Origin: Poseidonocella sp. HB161398
Lineage (GTDB): Bacteria; Pseudomonadota; Alphaproteobacteria; Rhodobacterales; Rhodobacteraceae
Assembly: GCF_005870025.1 (NCBI RefSeq)
Contig: NZ_VATA01000006.1
Location: forward strand, 124,001-188,000
DNA: 64,000 nucleotides
Direction of reading: 5' to 3'
In this document: positions 1 to 8,585 of the stretch, piece after piece
Layout: each line of letters opens with the position of its first letter
Numbering within the stretch: the stretch's first letter is position 1
Translations under genes and position numbers: made by a program
The notes under the pieces: generated by a model
Told to the model about the DNA's origin: nothing
What the model saw: only the letters and a program-made list of their open reading frames with translations
Databases searched by the model: none

Positions 1-340
1 CGCGCTGGTCGCTTCGGGCGGCTACCGCGTCATCGGCTGGGCGGGGCCGGATCTGCCCGCGGCGGGCCATCCGGGGCGGCCGCTCGAGACCGGCAGGCCG
101 GGCTTCGTGCTGGTCGAGCGTGTGGCGGTGCATCCCGCCCGCGACCTCTGCGCGGCGGGCTATGCCAGCGGGCTGGTCACGGTCGCTACGATCGGCGGGC
201 GCGACGAGCTGATGCTGCACGAGGGGACCGGGGCGGCGGTGACGGCGCTCGGCTGGTCGGCGGACGGGGCGCATCTGGCGATCGGCTTCGCCGACGGGCG
301 CGCCGTGATCGCGACCTTCCCGAAGGACATGTTCAAGTAG
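1..340 (+). CDS. WD40-repeat-like protein, C-terminal fragment
   Basis: The reading frame is open from the window edge to the stop at 338-340, so only the last 112 or so residues are seen and the start lies outside the window. The visible part contains two beta-propeller-like blades, with phrases such as VAVHPARDLCAAGYASGLV and ALGWSADGAHLAIGFADG, typical of WD40 blades. The partner and role cannot be told from this piece. The gene ends 29 bp before a small ORF on the same strand, so it may be cotranscribed with it. Confidence 0.7.
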   Translation, partial: ALVASGGYRVIGWAGPDLPAAGHPGRPLETGRPGFVLVERVAVHPARDLCAAGYASGLVTVATIGGRDELMLHEGTGAAVTALGWSADGAHLAIGFADGRAVIATFPKDMFK

Positions 341-369
341 CAACCACAGGGTTTTCAGGGAGGAAGATC

Positions 370-549
370 ATGACGCTGGAACTTACGAAGGAAGAGCGGA
401 GCAAGGACGGGTTCTTCGGCGCGCTCGCGGGCATCTCGCAGGAGATGATCGACGCGCATGGCCGCGACTTCGCGATGGGGGCGCTGATCCTCGCCGCGCA
501 GTGGATCCGCGAGGGCAAGCTCGGCAAGGACGCCGACCAGGTCCACTAG
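370..549 (+). CDS. Small protein of unknown function (59 aa)
   Basis: A 59-residue protein starts at ATG 370 behind a strong Shine-Dalgarno AGGGAGGA and stops at TAG 547. It has a charged N-terminus (MTLELTKEERSKDG) and then an amphipathic helical stretch (FAMGALILAAQWIREGKLG). I do not recognise a family. It lies between the WD40-like gene and the rpoN paralogue, 20 bp before the latter, so the three probably form one transcript. The good ribosome site, GC-rich third positions and tight packing argue that it is a real gene. Confidence 0.6.
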   Translation: MTLELTKEERSKDGFFGALAGISQEMIDAHGRDFAMGALILAAQWIREGKLGKDADQVH

Positions 550-569
550 CGGAGGCCGCGGAGCGGGCG

Positions 570-1826
570 ATGGCGGTCGCGCTGGCCCATCAGCAGGGGC
601 TGCGGCAGGGCTTTGCGCTGCGCCTGTCGGTGTCGCTTCTGGCGCTGCCCGCGGCGGAGCTGGAGGCGCATCTGGCGGCGCTGGCCGCCGCCAACCCGCT
701 TCTGGTGCTGGCGCGCCCGCGCGCCGGGCGCTGGAGCGGACAGGGGGCGTCGGACCGGCTGGAGGCGATGGCGGCGGAGGCGCAGCCCTCGCTGATCGCG
801 CATGTCATGCAGGAGCTTCACGGCCTGCTGGCGCGCGACGGGCCCGAGGCGCGGCTGGTGCTGGCGCTGATCGGCGAGCTGGAGCCGACCGGCTGGCTCG
901 GCCGCGCGCCCGGAGAGATCGCCCGCGAGCTGGGCGAGAGCGCGGAGACGGCCGAGGCCGTGCTGCGCAAGGTGCAGCGGATGGCGAGCCCCGCCGGGCT
1001 TTTCGCGCGCTCGCTCGGCGAATGCCTGGCGCTGCAGCTCGAGGAGGAAGGCGCGCTTGATCCGCAGATGCGCGCGGTGCTCGGCAATCTCGGGGAGCTC
1101 GAGACCGGCGGGCCGCGCGCGCTGGCGCGGCGGGCGGGGATCGGCGAGGAGGTGCTGGCGGCCTGCCTGGCGCGGCTGCGGCGGCTCGACCCGAAGCCGG
1201 GCGCGCGGTTCCAGGACGATCCGGTGCCGATGCGCCCGCCGGATGCGGTCGTCGCGCTGGGGCCGGAGGGGCCCGAGCTGGCCTTCGGGCAGGAGGCGCA
1301 GCCGCGCGTCAGGGTCGCGGCCCTGCCGCCGGGGCCGCGCAGCCCCGAAATGGCCGCGGCGCTGAAGGAGGCGCGGGCGGTCTGCCAGGCGCTGGAGCTG
1401 CGCCAGGGCGCGCTGCGCGAGGTGATCGCCGCGCTGGTCTCGATGCAGAAGGACTATTTCCGGGACGGGCGCGCCGCGCTGCGTCCGCTGCGGCTGGCCG
1501 ACATCGCCGCCGCCACCGGGTTCCATGCCAGCACGGTCAGCCGCGTCCTGAACGGCTTCCTGATCGAAGGGCCGCAGGGGATCGTCGCGGCGCGCGATCT
1601 GCTCTGCGGGGCGGTGTCGAAATCGGGCTCGGGCTGTTCCAGCGCGCGGGTGGGGGCGCGCATCGCCGAGATCCTGCGCCGCGAGGACCCAGCCGCGCCG
1701 GTCTCCGACACCCGCCTGGCCGAGCTCTTGGCAGCCGAGGGCATCGAGGTCTCGCGCCGCATGGCAGCGAGATACCGCGCGAGATCGGGCTTCGCCTCTG
1801 CTGCATCGCGGCGCCTGCGCGCCTGA
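570..1826 (+). CDS. rpoN: RNA polymerase sigma-54 factor, divergent paralogue
   Basis: This 418-aa protein is a sigma-54 factor, the subunit that directs RNA polymerase to -24/-12 promoters and needs an AAA+ activator. The start at ATG 570 follows GGAG; an in-frame ATG at 501 would overlap the small upstream gene. The N-terminal region I is shortened and lacks the usual glutamine-rich run but keeps AELEAHL..ANPLL. The core-binding region is central, the helix-turn-helix reads FHASTVSRVLNG, and the RpoN box near residues 395-403 reads SRRMAARYR against the usual ARRTVAKYR. Several Rhodobacteraceae carry extra, pathway-specific rpoN copies. The sigma-54-type promoter 230 bp downstream, in front of the monooxygenase genes, suggests this copy serves that operon. 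Confidence 0.93.
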   Translation: MAVALAHQQGLRQGFALRLSVSLLALPAAELEAHLAALAAANPLLVLARPRAGRWSGQGASDRLEAMAAEAQPSLIAHVMQELHGLLARDGPEARLVLALIGELEPTGWLGRAPGEIARELGESAETAEAVLRKVQRMASPAGLFARSLGECLALQLEEEGALDPQMRAVLGNLGELETGGPRALARRAGIGEEVLAACLARLRRLDPKPGARFQDDPVPMRPPDAVVALGPEGPELAFGQEAQPRVRVAALPPGPRSPEMAAALKEARAVCQALELRQGALREVIAALVSMQKDYFRDGRAALRPLRLADIAAATGFHASTVSRVLNGFLIEGPQGIVAARDLLCGAVSKSGSGCSSARVGARIAEILRREDPAAPVSDTRLAELLAAEGIEVSRRMAARYRARSGFASAASRRLRA

Positions 1827-1861
1827 TCCCGCCGCCTCGCGCGCGCCGCCGCGACACGGGC

Positions 1862-1900
1862 GCTGTAACACCCCGGAAAGCTGTAACGCAGGGCTGTAAC
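1862..1900 (+). promoter_or_regulatory. Three direct repeats GCTGTAAC: likely upstream activating sequence
   Basis: The octamer GCTGTAAC occurs three times, at 1862-1869, 1880-1887 and 1893-1900, all in the same orientation. The cluster lies 154-192 bp upstream of the candidate -24/-12 promoter, the usual distance for enhancer sites of sigma-54 activators. The activator gene at 14469-16481 is the obvious candidate to bind here. Binding is inferred. Confidence 0.5.
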
Positions 1901-2053
1901 GGAAGGAGACGGAGCGTCCGGGGCCTCCGGCCTTCGGCGAAGAGCGGCCCCGCCGGGAAAACATGCATCGCGAAAATTCATTTCCCGACAGAACAGCATC
2001 TTGGCAGGCGGCGGGCGGAAAAAAACGCGGAAAACCGGCCGGACGGCCCGTTC

Positions 2054-2069
2054 TGGACAGCCGCTTGCA
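2054..2069 (+). promoter_or_regulatory. Sigma-54 (-24/-12) promoter of the monooxygenase operon
   Basis: The sequence TGGACAGCCGCTTGCA matches the sigma-54 consensus TGGCACG-N4-TTGCW. The invariant GG (2055-2056) and GC (2067-2068) are exactly 10 bases apart. It sits about 230 bp before the monooxygenase start codon, giving a leader of roughly 220 nt if transcription begins near 2080. Confidence 0.75.
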
Positions 2070-2298
2070 CATCCCTTCTGCACAAGACGCCGCCCGGATC
2101 GGCCGGGCGGATCCGAAGAACGAAGGACAGGACGCTGCAATGCCGCGACGCCGAAGGGCCGGGCGGCCGTCCCGCAACCTTTGCCGTGACGCAGAGCCGG
2201 AGTGCCAGGGGCGCACCGGCCGACCGATCCAGGCGGCGCCTGCCGCCATACTGCGTGGCCGGGCTGCCGGTCACCGAGCTTGAAAGGAGGCTCATGGC

Positions 2299-3963
2299 AT
2301 GACTTTGACGCTAAACAAGATCACGTCCCAGCGTGGCATCTCCGTCGGGGAGGCAACCAAGAAGATCTCGGATCTGGGCTGGAACCCCAGCTATGTCCAG
2401 GAAGCCGCGACATTCCCCACCGACTACAAGATCACCAAGGCGCCGCGCGATCCGATGAAGCAGGTGCTGCGCTCCTACTTCCCGATGGAGGAGGAGAAGG
2501 ACAACCGCGTCTACGGGGCGCTCGACGCGGCGCTGCGCGGCGACATGTTCCGCAATGTCGAGCCGCGCTGGATCGAGTGGATGAAGCTGTTCCTGGCCAT
2601 CATCCCCTTCCCGGAAATCTCCGCGGCGCGCTCGATGGCGATGGTCGCGCGGCTGGCGCCGGGCGAGGATCTGCGCACCGGCTTCACCATGCAGATGGTC
2701 GACGAGTTCCGGCACTCGACGATCCAGATGAACCTGAAGAAATGGTACATGGAGAACTACATCGACCCCGCCGGGTTCGACATCACCGAGGAAGCCTTCG
2801 GCAAGTGCTACGCCACCACGATCGGGCGGCAGTTCGGCGAGGGCTTCATCACCGGCGACACGATGACCGCGGCCTGCATGTACCTGACCGTCGTCGCGGA
2901 GACCGCCTTCACCAACACGCTCTTCGTGGCGATGCCGTCCGAGGCCGCGCGCAACGGCGACTACGCCCTGCCCACGGTGTTCCTGTCGGTGCAGTCGGAC
3001 GAGAGCCGCCATATCGGCAACGGCCACTCGATGCTGATGGCGGCGCTGAAGGAGCCGGAGAACCACCAGCTGCTGGAGCGCGACCTGCGCTACGCCTTCT
3101 GGCAGAACCACGCCATCGTCGATGCCGCCATCGGCACCTTCATCGAATACGGCACCACCAACCGCGACAAGGAGAAGGAATCCTACGCGGAGATGTGGCA
3201 CCGCTGGATCTTCGAGGACTACTACCGCACCTACATGCTGCCCCTGGAGAAATACGGCGTGAAGGTGCATCACGACGACGTCCAGGAGGCCTGGAAGCGG
3301 ATCACCGAGAAGAACTACGTCCACAAGATCGCCCAGTTCTTCGCGGTCGGCTGGCCGGTGAACTTCTGGCGGATCGAGGCGCAGACCGACAAGGACTTCG
3401 AGTGGTTCGAGCACAAGTACCCGGGCTGGCATGCCGAGTTCGGCGACTTCTGGAACTGGTACGGGAAGCTGTCGAAGCCCGGCGAAAAGATCATCACCTT
3501 CAACGAGGATGTCGGCTACGTCTATCCGCACCGCTGCTGGTCGAGCCTGGTGCCCTGCGTCATCCGCGAGGATCTGGTGGTCGACGAGATCGACGGCCAG
3601 CTGCACACCTTCGCCCACGAGCTGGACCGCTGGACCGCGGTCGAGGCCTTCTCGGACGAGTACCAGGGCCGGCCGACCCCGGCGATGGGCAAGTTCTCGG
3701 GCAAGCGCGAATGGGAGACGCTCTATGACGGCTGGGACCTGGCCGATGCGATCGTCGACCTGAACTTCGTGCGCGAGGACGGCCAGACGCTGGTGCCGCA
3801 GCCGCATCTGCGCTTCGACGACAAGGACATGTGGAAGCTGGAGCATGTCCGCGGCCACACGCTGGGCTCGCCGCTCAACGCGCTGCGCGCGATGGACCCG
3901 GCGGCGCGCGAGGCGCATCTGGCCGAGTACCGCGCGGGCTTCGCGATCAACCCCTGCAACTGA
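2299..3963 (+). CDS. mimA: Soluble diiron monooxygenase (propane/acetone type), hydroxylase large subunit
   Basis: This 554-aa catalytic subunit belongs to the group-5 soluble diiron monooxygenases (PrmA/MimA), which hydroxylate propane at C2 and, in some members, acetone and phenol. All six iron ligands are visible: E106, E136 and H139 in DEFRH, E201, E235 and H238 in DESRH. Their spacing (30, 65 and 99 residues between glutamates) equals that of methane monooxygenase. The start at ATG 2299 follows a strong AAAGGAGG. It is the first gene of a reductase, small-subunit and coupling-protein operon in the order A-B-C-D typical of group 5. The true substrate cannot be read from the sequence. Expression is probably under the sigma-54 promoter upstream. 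Confidence 0.95.
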   Translation: MTLTLNKITSQRGISVGEATKKISDLGWNPSYVQEAATFPTDYKITKAPRDPMKQVLRSYFPMEEEKDNRVYGALDAALRGDMFRNVEPRWIEWMKLFLAIIPFPEISAARSMAMVARLAPGEDLRTGFTMQMVDEFRHSTIQMNLKKWYMENYIDPAGFDITEEAFGKCYATTIGRQFGEGFITGDTMTAACMYLTVVAETAFTNTLFVAMPSEAARNGDYALPTVFLSVQSDESRHIGNGHSMLMAALKEPENHQLLERDLRYAFWQNHAIVDAAIGTFIEYGTTNRDKEKESYAEMWHRWIFEDYYRTYMLPLEKYGVKVHHDDVQEAWKRITEKNYVHKIAQFFAVGWPVNFWRIEAQTDKDFEWFEHKYPGWHAEFGDFWNWYGKLSKPGEKIITFNEDVGYVYPHRCWSSLVPCVIREDLVVDEIDGQLHTFAHELDRWTAVEAFSDEYQGRPTPAMGKFSGKREWETLYDGWDLADAIVDLNFVREDGQTLVPQPHLRFDDKDMWKLEHVRGHTLGSPLNALRAMDPAAREAHLAEYRAGFAINPCN

Positions 3964-4046
3964 CCAGGCGGGAGGGGGCCGCGGTCGCGGCCCTCTCCGG
4001 ACGACGCGCGCCCGCGGGCGCACCCACGACCAGGGAGGGAAGGGAC

Positions 4047-5102
4047 ATGGCAGAGACCTATACGGTCCGGCTGATGCCTGTCGACGTGGAATTCGAGGTC
4101 GAGGAGGACGAGACCATCCTCGACGCGGCCTTCCGGCAGGGCATCGCGCTGCCGCATGGCTGCAAGGAGGGGCAGTGCTCCGCCTGCAAATGCGTCCAGC
4201 TCGACGGCGAGTCCGAGATGCTGAAATACTCGACCTTCGCGCTCAACGACATGGAGCGCGACAGCGGCCATGTGCTGATGTGCCGGACGATGGCGCATAG
4301 CGACATCGAGATCGAGCTTCTGAACTACGACGAGGAGCTGTTGTCGAAGTCCATTCCGGTGAAGGAGTTCAGCGGCCGGATCACCGAGTTCCGCAAGCTG
4401 ACCCATGACATCCGGGGCGTGCAGATCGAGCTGGATGCGCCTCTCAAATTCTGGGCGGGCCAGTATGTCGACATCACCGTCAGGACCGAAAAAGGGGAGG
4501 AGATTACGCGGTCCTTCTCCATGGCAAATTCGCCGGGCGAAGCCCAGAAGCTCTCCTTCATCATCAAGAAGTACCCCGACGGACGCTTCTCCAACGAGCT
4601 CGACGACGGCGGAATCCGCGCCGGAGCCGAGGTCCGGGTCTGCGGACCCTACGGGATGTGCTTCCGGCGCGAAGAGCGGCAAGGACCGGTGATCCTGGTC
4701 GGCGCGGGATCGGGCATGTCGCCGGTCTGGTCGATCCTCAACGACCACCTCGCCAGCGGCGAGGACCGCCCGGTCTTCTTCTTCTACGGCGCCCGCACGC
4801 AGGCCGATCTGTTCAAGCTCGACGAGATCGCGGCGCTGACCGAGGCGAACCCCGGCGTGACCTTCATCCCGGTGCTCAGCCATGCCGGCGAGGATGCGGG
4901 CTGGGCGGGCGAGACCGGCTTCGTCCACGAGGTGGTCGACCGGCGGCTGCGCGAGCTGGGGCTCGAGGGGCAGGGCGACGTCTATGCCTGCGGCCCGCCG
5001 CCGATGATCGACGCGCTGACCCCGGTCCTCTTCATGCAGGACTTCGATACGGACCGGATCTTCTACGACAAGTTCACGCCGACGACAGGCTCCGCGGCCT
5101 GA
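4047..5102 (+). CDS. mimB: Diiron monooxygenase reductase (2Fe-2S/FAD)
   Basis: A 351-aa electron-transfer protein passes electrons from NAD(P)H to the hydroxylase. The N-terminal ferredoxin domain has C39, C44, C47 and C79 as 2Fe-2S ligands (CKEGQCSAC). The middle FAD domain has RSFSMAN, and the C-terminal nicotinamide domain has VGAGSGMSPVWS and CGPPPM. The start at ATG 4047 is chosen because CAGGGAGGGA lies just upstream; longer in-frame starts would run into the large-subunit gene. It sits 83 bp after mimA, in the usual second position of group-5 operons. Confidence 0.95.
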   Translation: MAETYTVRLMPVDVEFEVEEDETILDAAFRQGIALPHGCKEGQCSACKCVQLDGESEMLKYSTFALNDMERDSGHVLMCRTMAHSDIEIELLNYDEELLSKSIPVKEFSGRITEFRKLTHDIRGVQIELDAPLKFWAGQYVDITVRTEKGEEITRSFSMANSPGEAQKLSFIIKKYPDGRFSNELDDGGIRAGAEVRVCGPYGMCFRREERQGPVILVGAGSGMSPVWSILNDHLASGEDRPVFFFYGARTQADLFKLDEIAALTEANPGVTFIPVLSHAGEDAGWAGETGFVHEVVDRRLRELGLEGQGDVYACGPPPMIDALTPVLFMQDFDTDRIFYDKFTPTTGSAA

Positions 5103-5152
5103 CCGGCCGGGGCGCGACCCGTGACACGAACCAACACTTCAGGGAGGCCAAC

Positions 5153-6217
5153 ATGGTAGCAACATCAAGCTCGGTGGGATCCGGGGCGGCAGGTGCCGCG
5201 ACCTTCATCGGATCGAGGAGCCGCAAGTACAACTACTACGAGCCGCGCGGCAAGCGCGCGACGCATTACGAGGACGTCACCGTCGACGTCCAGCCCGATC
5301 CCGAGCGCTACCTGATCCAGGACTGGATCATCTCGTTCGAGGGCGGCAAGGGCAGCGGCGCCTATACCAAGGACTCGACCGCGGTGAAGTCGTCCAACTG
5401 GCACGCCTTCCGCGCGCCCGACCAGGAATGGGAGCGCACCCATTTCCAGCGCCAGTCGAAGATCGAGACCACGGTGCAGAGCGTCATCGCCAATGCCCGC
5501 AAGGCGGGCGCGCCCGCGGCCTTCGACCGGGCCTGGACCGAGATCCTGCAGAAGCACCTGGGCGCCTGGAAGCATGCCGAATTCGGCCTGGCGACTTCGC
5601 TGATGCAGGCGCAGCGCTACGGCTACACGCAGATGATCAACAACGCCACGCTGACCAATTCCTCCTACAAGATGCGGCTCAGCCAGGACATCACGCTCTA
5701 TCTCGCCGAGATCGGCATGGACATCCCCGGCTGGGACGACACGAAGGGCAAGACCGCCTGGCTGGAGGACCCGATCTGGCAGCCGACCCGCGAGGCGGTC
5801 GAGACGATCATGGGGGCGACCGACTACCTGGAGCAGTACTTCGCCATCAACATCGTCTTCGAGCCGCTGGTGGGCGAGCTCGTCCGCTCGGGCTTCTTCA
5901 TGCAGGCGGGGGCGGCGAATAACGACTTCATCACCCCCTCGGTGATCGCGGCGGCAGAGGCGGATTACGAGCGCAACCTCGCCAACACGATCGACCTCGT
6001 CTACCTGCTGGCCAATGACGCCGAATACGGCGCGCAGAACCGCGAGCTCTTCCAGGCCTGGGTCACCCGCCACGGCGCGCTGGCCGATGCCGCCGCCGCC
6101 GCGCTGCAGCCGATCTGGTCGCAGCCGCATTCGAAGCCCGTCTCCTTCGAGGATGCCAGGGCCGTGTCGCACGAGCGCATCGGCCAGATCCTCGGCGAGC
6201 TCGGGCTCTCGCGCTAA
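5153..6217 (+). CDS. mimC: Soluble diiron monooxygenase, hydroxylase small subunit
   Basis: This 354-aa beta subunit of the hydroxylase pairs with the large subunit to form the (alpha-beta)2 core. It has the ferritin-like helical fold but not the full set of iron ligands, as expected for a small subunit. The recognisable part includes YEPRGKRATHYEDVTVD near the N-terminus and a long helical body with LQKHLGAWKHAEFG. The start at ATG 5153 follows AGGGAGGCC. It is 50 bp downstream of the reductase gene. Confidence 0.92.
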   Translation: MVATSSSVGSGAAGAATFIGSRSRKYNYYEPRGKRATHYEDVTVDVQPDPERYLIQDWIISFEGGKGSGAYTKDSTAVKSSNWHAFRAPDQEWERTHFQRQSKIETTVQSVIANARKAGAPAAFDRAWTEILQKHLGAWKHAEFGLATSLMQAQRYGYTQMINNATLTNSSYKMRLSQDITLYLAEIGMDIPGWDDTKGKTAWLEDPIWQPTREAVETIMGATDYLEQYFAINIVFEPLVGELVRSGFFMQAGAANNDFITPSVIAAAEADYERNLANTIDLVYLLANDAEYGAQNRELFQAWVTRHGALADAAAAALQPIWSQPHSKPVSFEDARAVSHERIGQILGELGLSR

Positions 6218-6245
6218 CCCTTCCCAGCATCAAGGAGAGACCGCC

Positions 6246-6617
6246 ATGTCCACAACTGCGCGCGACGCATCGAAGGGCAATATCTTCAAGTCGATGAAGG
6301 ACATCACCTTCGACCAGTCGATTTCGCATCAATGCGGGGTGACGATGAACGACTCCGTCGAGGCACGGGCCATCGCCGAGTTCATGAGCGAGAACGACCC
6401 CGGCGTGACCGTGACCTACAACCCGGCCACGATCCGGCTCGACGGCGAGGGCAAGCTGATCTTCAAGATGGACGAGATCAGCGAGTTCCTCGGCCGCGAC
6501 ATGACCGCCGAGACCTTCGAGGTCAACACCTCCACCCATTACGGCCGCATGGTCCGCGTGGACGACAACACCGTGATCCTGTTCGGGAACATGGACGAGG
6601 TCATGGAATACATCTGA
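6246..6617 (+). CDS. mimD: Diiron monooxygenase coupling/effector protein
   Basis: A 123-aa cofactor-free regulatory protein of the MmoB/DmpM family. It binds the hydroxylase and couples electron flow to oxygen activation. The middle part, CGVTMNDSVEARAIAEFM and later PATIRLDGEGKLIFKMDE, is typical of the family. The start at ATG 6246 follows AAGGAGAG, 28 bp after the small-subunit stop. It completes the four-component enzyme. Confidence 0.92.
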   Translation: MSTTARDASKGNIFKSMKDITFDQSISHQCGVTMNDSVEARAIAEFMSENDPGVTVTYNPATIRLDGEGKLIFKMDEISEFLGRDMTAETFEVNTSTHYGRMVRVDDNTVILFGNMDEVMEYI

Positions 6618-6695
6618 TCGCCGCCACGCCCGCCAGGGGGCCGGTGCGGCGCGCCGGTCCCCGTGCAGCCAGCCGCGACGACATGGGAGGACAGA

Positions 6696-7718
6696 ATGTA
6701 CAAGACACCCGACGGAAAAGAGATCTTCGTTCTCGACGGCCACACCCATTTCTGGGACGGCAGCCCGGAGAACCAGGCGAATGTCCACGGCAAGCAGTTC
6801 ATCGACTGCTTCTACGCCTATCACGCCAATCTCAGCCCGAAGGAGGAGCTGTGGGAGAAGGCGCGGTTCGAGAAGCCGACCGAGGACGACGTCTACCGCG
6901 ACCTCTTCGTCGACGGGCCGGACGACATGGCGATCATCCAGTCGACCTACCTGTCGGATTTCTACAAGACCGGCTTCTCCGAGATCGGCCGAAGCCATTC
7001 CATGGCCGCCCGCCATCCCGAGCGCTTCATCATCAACGGCACCTTCGATCCGCGCGACGGCGAGAAGGCGCTGGAATACATCCACTGGATGAAGGAGGAG
7101 TTCGATATCACCGGCGTGAAGATGTACACGGCCGAGTGGAACGGCGACAGCAAGGGCTGGGCGCTGAACGATCCCGCCGCCTACCGCTGCTTCGAGCTCT
7201 GCGACAAGCTGGGGATCCGCAACATCCATGTCCACAAGGGGCCGACCATCCTGCCGCTGTCGCGCGACGCCTTCGACGTGGCCGATGTGGACTATGCCGC
7301 CACCGATTTCCAGAACCTCAACTGGATCGTCGAGCATTGCGGCCTGCCCCGGCTGGACGATTTCTGCTGGATCGCCACGCAGGAGACCAATGTCTTCGGC
7401 GGGCTCGCCGTGGCGCTGCCGTTCATCCACACCCGGCCGCGCTATTTCGCCGAGGTGCTGGCGGAGCTGCTGTTCTGGATCGGCGAGGACAAGATCCTGT
7501 TCGGCTCGGACTACGCGATCTGGACGCCGAAATGGCTGGTGGAGCGGTTCTGGAACTTCCAGCTGCCCGGGGACATCGCCGAGGAGCGCGGCGTCCAGCT
7601 GACCGATGCGGTCAAGGAGAAGATCCTGGGGCTGAACGCGGCGCGGCTCTACGGCATCGATGTCGAGGCCAAGATGAAGCAGCTCGGCGCCCGGCCGGTC
7701 GCCATGGCGGCGGAGTAG
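6696..7718 (+). CDS. Amidohydrolase-2 family metal-dependent hydrolase
   Basis: A 340-aa TIM-barrel protein of the amidohydrolase-2 family. The metal-binding H16-T-H18 motif is at the N-terminus, and a late GSDYAIW supplies the conserved aspartate. A homologue occupies the same place after mimD in known mim/prm clusters, which supports a role tied to the monooxygenase, but the substrate is unknown. The family includes hydrolases and decarboxylases. The start at ATG 6696 follows GGGAGGACAG. It ends 4 bp before the next gene, so the two are probably cotranslated. Confidence 0.88.
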   Translation: MYKTPDGKEIFVLDGHTHFWDGSPENQANVHGKQFIDCFYAYHANLSPKEELWEKARFEKPTEDDVYRDLFVDGPDDMAIIQSTYLSDFYKTGFSEIGRSHSMAARHPERFIINGTFDPRDGEKALEYIHWMKEEFDITGVKMYTAEWNGDSKGWALNDPAAYRCFELCDKLGIRNIHVHKGPTILPLSRDAFDVADVDYAATDFQNLNWIVEHCGLPRLDDFCWIATQETNVFGGLAVALPFIHTRPRYFAEVLAELLFWIGEDKILFGSDYAIWTPKWLVERFWNFQLPGDIAEERGVQLTDAVKEKILGLNAARLYGIDVEAKMKQLGARPVAMAAE

Positions 7719-7722
7719 GCCG

Positions 7723-8526
7723 ATGCTGCGGCGCTTCATACGCGAGGGGCTCGAGCTCGAGATCTGGGAGGTGCTGGAGCGCGTCACCGATCCCGAGCTC
7801 GACGAGCCGGTGACCGAAATGGGCTTCGTCGAGCGCGTAGCGGTCGCCGATGCCTGCCGGGTGGAGGTCGATTTCCGCCTGCCGACCTACTGGTGCTCGC
7901 CCAATTTCGCCTTTCTCATGAGCATCGGCATCCGCCGGGAGATCATGGCCCTGCCCTGGGTGCGCGCCGCAAGGGTGACGCTGCTTGACCACTGCCTCGG
8001 CGAGAAGGTGAACGAGGCGGTCAATGGCGGGCGCGACTTCGCCGAGGTCTTCGCCGCGCATTGCGACGGGGCGGACCTGTCGGACGTGGCCGGGACCTTC
8101 CTGGCGAAGGCCTTCGACCGCCGCCAGGAGGCGGTGATCCTCGGCCTTCGGGCCGCGGGCCGGGACGACGCGGCCATCGCGGCAATGACGCTCGGCGATC
8201 TGGATCGCGCGGGCCTTTCCGGGGCGGAGGCGGCGCGGCAGCGGCCGCGCTACCGCGCGCTCCTGCTCGAGCGGGGGCTGGCGCGGGCGCCGGACGATCC
8301 GGCCTTTCCCCGCTGGGACGGAGGGGCGATCGGCGCCGCGGAACTGCCCGCGCATCTGGCACGCCTGCGGGCGACGCGGATCAACATGGAGTTCAACGGC
8401 GCGCTCTGCCGGGGACTGGCCGCGGCCCGCTACAAGGAGGTGGAGATCGGGCCCGAGGGCCCGACGCTCGTGGATTTCATCGTCGGCCGCGTGCCGCCGC
8501 GGGAGGCGGCGGAGGGCCGGTCCTGA
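7723..8526 (+). CDS. DUF59/MIP18-family protein of the monooxygenase cluster
   Basis: This 267-aa protein has an N-terminal DUF59 (MIP18/PaaD-like) domain, seen in VTDPELDEPVTEMGFVERV and LPTYWCSPNFAF. The C-terminal half is specific to mim/prm clusters. DUF59 proteins act in iron-sulfur or metal-centre assembly. Here the likely client is the diiron hydroxylase or the 2Fe-2S reductase, but that is inference. It starts 4 bp after the amidohydrolase gene and precedes the chaperonin gene, so two probable maturation factors are adjacent. Confidence 0.82.
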   Translation: MLRRFIREGLELEIWEVLERVTDPELDEPVTEMGFVERVAVADACRVEVDFRLPTYWCSPNFAFLMSIGIRREIMALPWVRAARVTLLDHCLGEKVNEAVNGGRDFAEVFAAHCDGADLSDVAGTFLAKAFDRRQEAVILGLRAAGRDDAAIAAMTLGDLDRAGLSGAEAARQRPRYRALLLERGLARAPDDPAFPRWDGGAIGAAELPAHLARLRATRINMEFNGALCRGLAAARYKEVEIGPEGPTLVDFIVGRVPPREAAEGRS

Positions 8527-8585
8527 CACCAACGAAACGACCTGGAAGGCACCCGCGGCATCCCGCCGGGTGAAGGGAGGACAAT

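Larger units (their letters stand above)
1827..2298. other. Intergenic control region between rpoN and the monooxygenase operon
   Basis: These 472 bp carry no convincing gene. They hold the GCTGTAAC repeats and the -24/-12 promoter described separately, then an approximately 220-nt leader ending in the ribosome site AAAGGAGG (2281-2289). An ATG at 2294 opens only a two-codon frame, so translation should begin at 2299. Confidence 0.6.

Noticed and set aside
546-2249. A 567-codon minus-strand frame over rpoN and the control region
   Set aside because: The plus strand carries a recognisable sigma-54 factor; the minus translation is Arg/Gln-rich and has no family signature.
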